Source: Kiritimatiellia bacterium (lineage in GTDB: Bacteria > Verrucomicrobiota > Kiritimatiellia > SLAD01). From it: a DNA stretch of 42,642 nt. Under the pieces are notes generated by a model. It was not told the DNA's origin. It searched no databases and was given only the letters and a program-made list of their open reading frames with translations. Below are positions 41,953 to 42,642 of the stretch, one piece after another. Made by a program: the position numbers and the translations under genes. The stretch spans positions 1 to 42,642 of the forward strand of contig SLGY01000072.1 of assembly GCA_007136425.1 (NCBI GenBank). The letters run 5' to 3'. Each line of letters opens with the position of its first letter. The stretch's first letter is position 1.

Positions 41953-42483
41953 CTAGAATTTCCCTTCGGTGGCGGCCCGGCGTGCTTCATAATTGACGGC
42001 GCGACCGGCTTCAAAAAGCTCGTGCCCCAAGTCAATGTCCCGGTCACGCACGGCCTTGGTCAGCCGCCTTGACACCAGCGCCGCACGAGGCCGAACCAAC
42101 AGGACGACATACTCTTCGTGCCGATTCTCATGAACGCGTTCAAGGAACTGTTCGAGCGCATTACGCGGCCGATCCAATTCCCGCACGGGCAGCACCTCCC
42201 CGCCCGGATACATGATGATCCGGTCCGGATGGACATCGATGTACACGGGCTCTTTCATCATGTTCCCATGGGGAAACGGCATGCCGCCTTCCGTTCCGTC
42301 ACCGGTCGGAGGCGGGATAAAGAGCGACGAAGTAACCACGGAGGTGATGGCGGTATTCTCCGGGTTGGCCATGATGATCACGGTATTCGATACCAACAAG
42401 ACGATCAACGCGCCAATCGTCATGATCAATATGGCCATGAACGACGACAGATCCTGCTTCGCCTGGGCTTTCTTTCTAGCCAT
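41953..42483 (-). CDS. ExbD-like single-pass membrane protein (long form, A)
   Basis: A 176-residue protein starting MARKKAQAKQDLSSFMAILI, with one helix (MTIGALIVLLVSNTVIIM) and a periplasmic part that includes KEPVYIDVHPDRIIMYPGGE. The layout matches the next gene (MARxKxQ, short cytoplasmic tail, one helix), but the proton-relay Asp is absent. Paired ExbD-like proteins of this type, one with and one without the Asp, occur in PVC genomes near a MotA/TolQ/ExbB protein, as I recall. The stop codon abuts the start of the partner gene. Confidence 0.66.
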   Translation of the reverse strand: MARKKAQAKQDLSSFMAILIMTIGALIVLLVSNTVIIMANPENTAITSVVTSSLFIPPPTGDGTEGGMPFPHGNMMKEPVYIDVHPDRIIMYPGGEVLPVRELDRPRNALEQFLERVHENRHEEYVVLLVRPRAALVSRRLTKAVRDRDIDLGHELFEAGRAVNYEARRAATEGKF

Positions 42484-42513
42484 GACTACACCCTACCCGA
42501 TTATTCTGAAGAC

Positions 42514-42642
42514 TCATCCCACATCTTCTCGTAACGTGATCACACGCGGTTTGCTCAAACGTTTGCAGAAATCGTCGGTTGTTTGCAGGTGACTGCGCAG
42601 GGATTGCAGCGTCTGCTGCAATTCTTCGGACGCGGCGATATC
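42514..42642 (-). CDS. C-terminus of an upstream protein, possibly ExbB/TolQ-like (partial)
   Basis: The last 42 codons of an open frame entering from the right edge. It is predicted helical (EELQQTLQSLRSHLQTTDDF) and ends with a TGA at 42514-42516, 30 bp before the ExbD-like gene A. Position suggests a MotA/TolQ/ExbB channel partner, but the segment alone has no diagnostic motif. Confidence 0.45.
   Translation of the reverse strand, partial: DIAASEELQQTLQSLRSHLQTTDDFCKRLSKPRVITLREDVG

Overview
The window looks like chromosomal DNA of a Gram-negative bacterium. It has lipid A synthesis (lpxA, with fabZ), type II secretion genes (gspD, gspE, gspF), a heptosyltransferase-like glycosyltransferase and several lipoproteins. 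SHD1-like domains on ankyrin lipoproteins, a large nucleotide-translocase-like HEAT/cNMP fusion, paired long ExbD-like proteins and a moderately high GC content (estimated by eye) suggest the PVC superphylum, perhaps Kiritimatiellota or Verrucomicrobiota. That placement is inference; no rRNA is present to settle it.

Layout. 1-3.6 kb (minus): aroC, an acidic coiled-coil membrane protein, ruvX and truA, tightly packed. 3.6-9.4 kb: a six-helix membrane protein (plus), then on the minus strand a MATE exporter, an FAD monooxygenase with a methyltransferase, a DUF2007-like protein and an atypical MurC-type ligase. 9.46-9.72 kb: a 256-bp MITE-like element with inverted ends and a 10-bp target duplication. 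9.8-11.7 kb: an ankyrin/SHD1 lipoprotein and a formyltransferase. 11.8-19.1 kb (plus): a four-gene operon of an NTT-like transporter/HEAT/cNMP fusion, a Cache protein carrying a beta-propeller, a free cNMP-domain protein and a second HAMP receptor. Both receptors end in degraded PP2C (SpoIIE/RsbU-type) domains. 19.1-22.4 kb: a small anchored protein, an intact PP2C receptor phosphatase and a site-2 protease. 22.5-27.3 kb: a cysteine-free TlpA-like protein, a GH13 glucosidase, an ankyrin/SHD1/phospholipase-D lipoprotein and a GT9 glycosyltransferase. 27.3-29.6 kb: argF, pyrB and tRNA-Gly(CCC). 29.8-35.1 kb (plus): metH, a small inverted-repeat element, a Nudix hydrolase and a PHP histidinol-phosphatase-like protein. 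35.1-42.6 kb (minus): a candidate ExbB-like partner (partial), two ExbD-like proteins, fabZ, lpxA, gspD, gspE and gspF.

Two signals stand out. First, the 11.8-21.5 kb region looks like a membrane signalling module in which two receptor outputs have lost phosphatase catalytic residues and a neighbouring receptor has kept them. Second, several genes without a Shine-Dalgarno sequence have a sigma70-like promoter whose -10 box ends 6-8 nt before the ATG, which predicts leaderless mRNAs; in this window these are the 3600, 5772, 7959, 19885 and 26261 starts, and less clearly 21566. The same signals were used here to choose those start codons.

No CRISPR array, rRNA, phage gene or transposase gene was seen.
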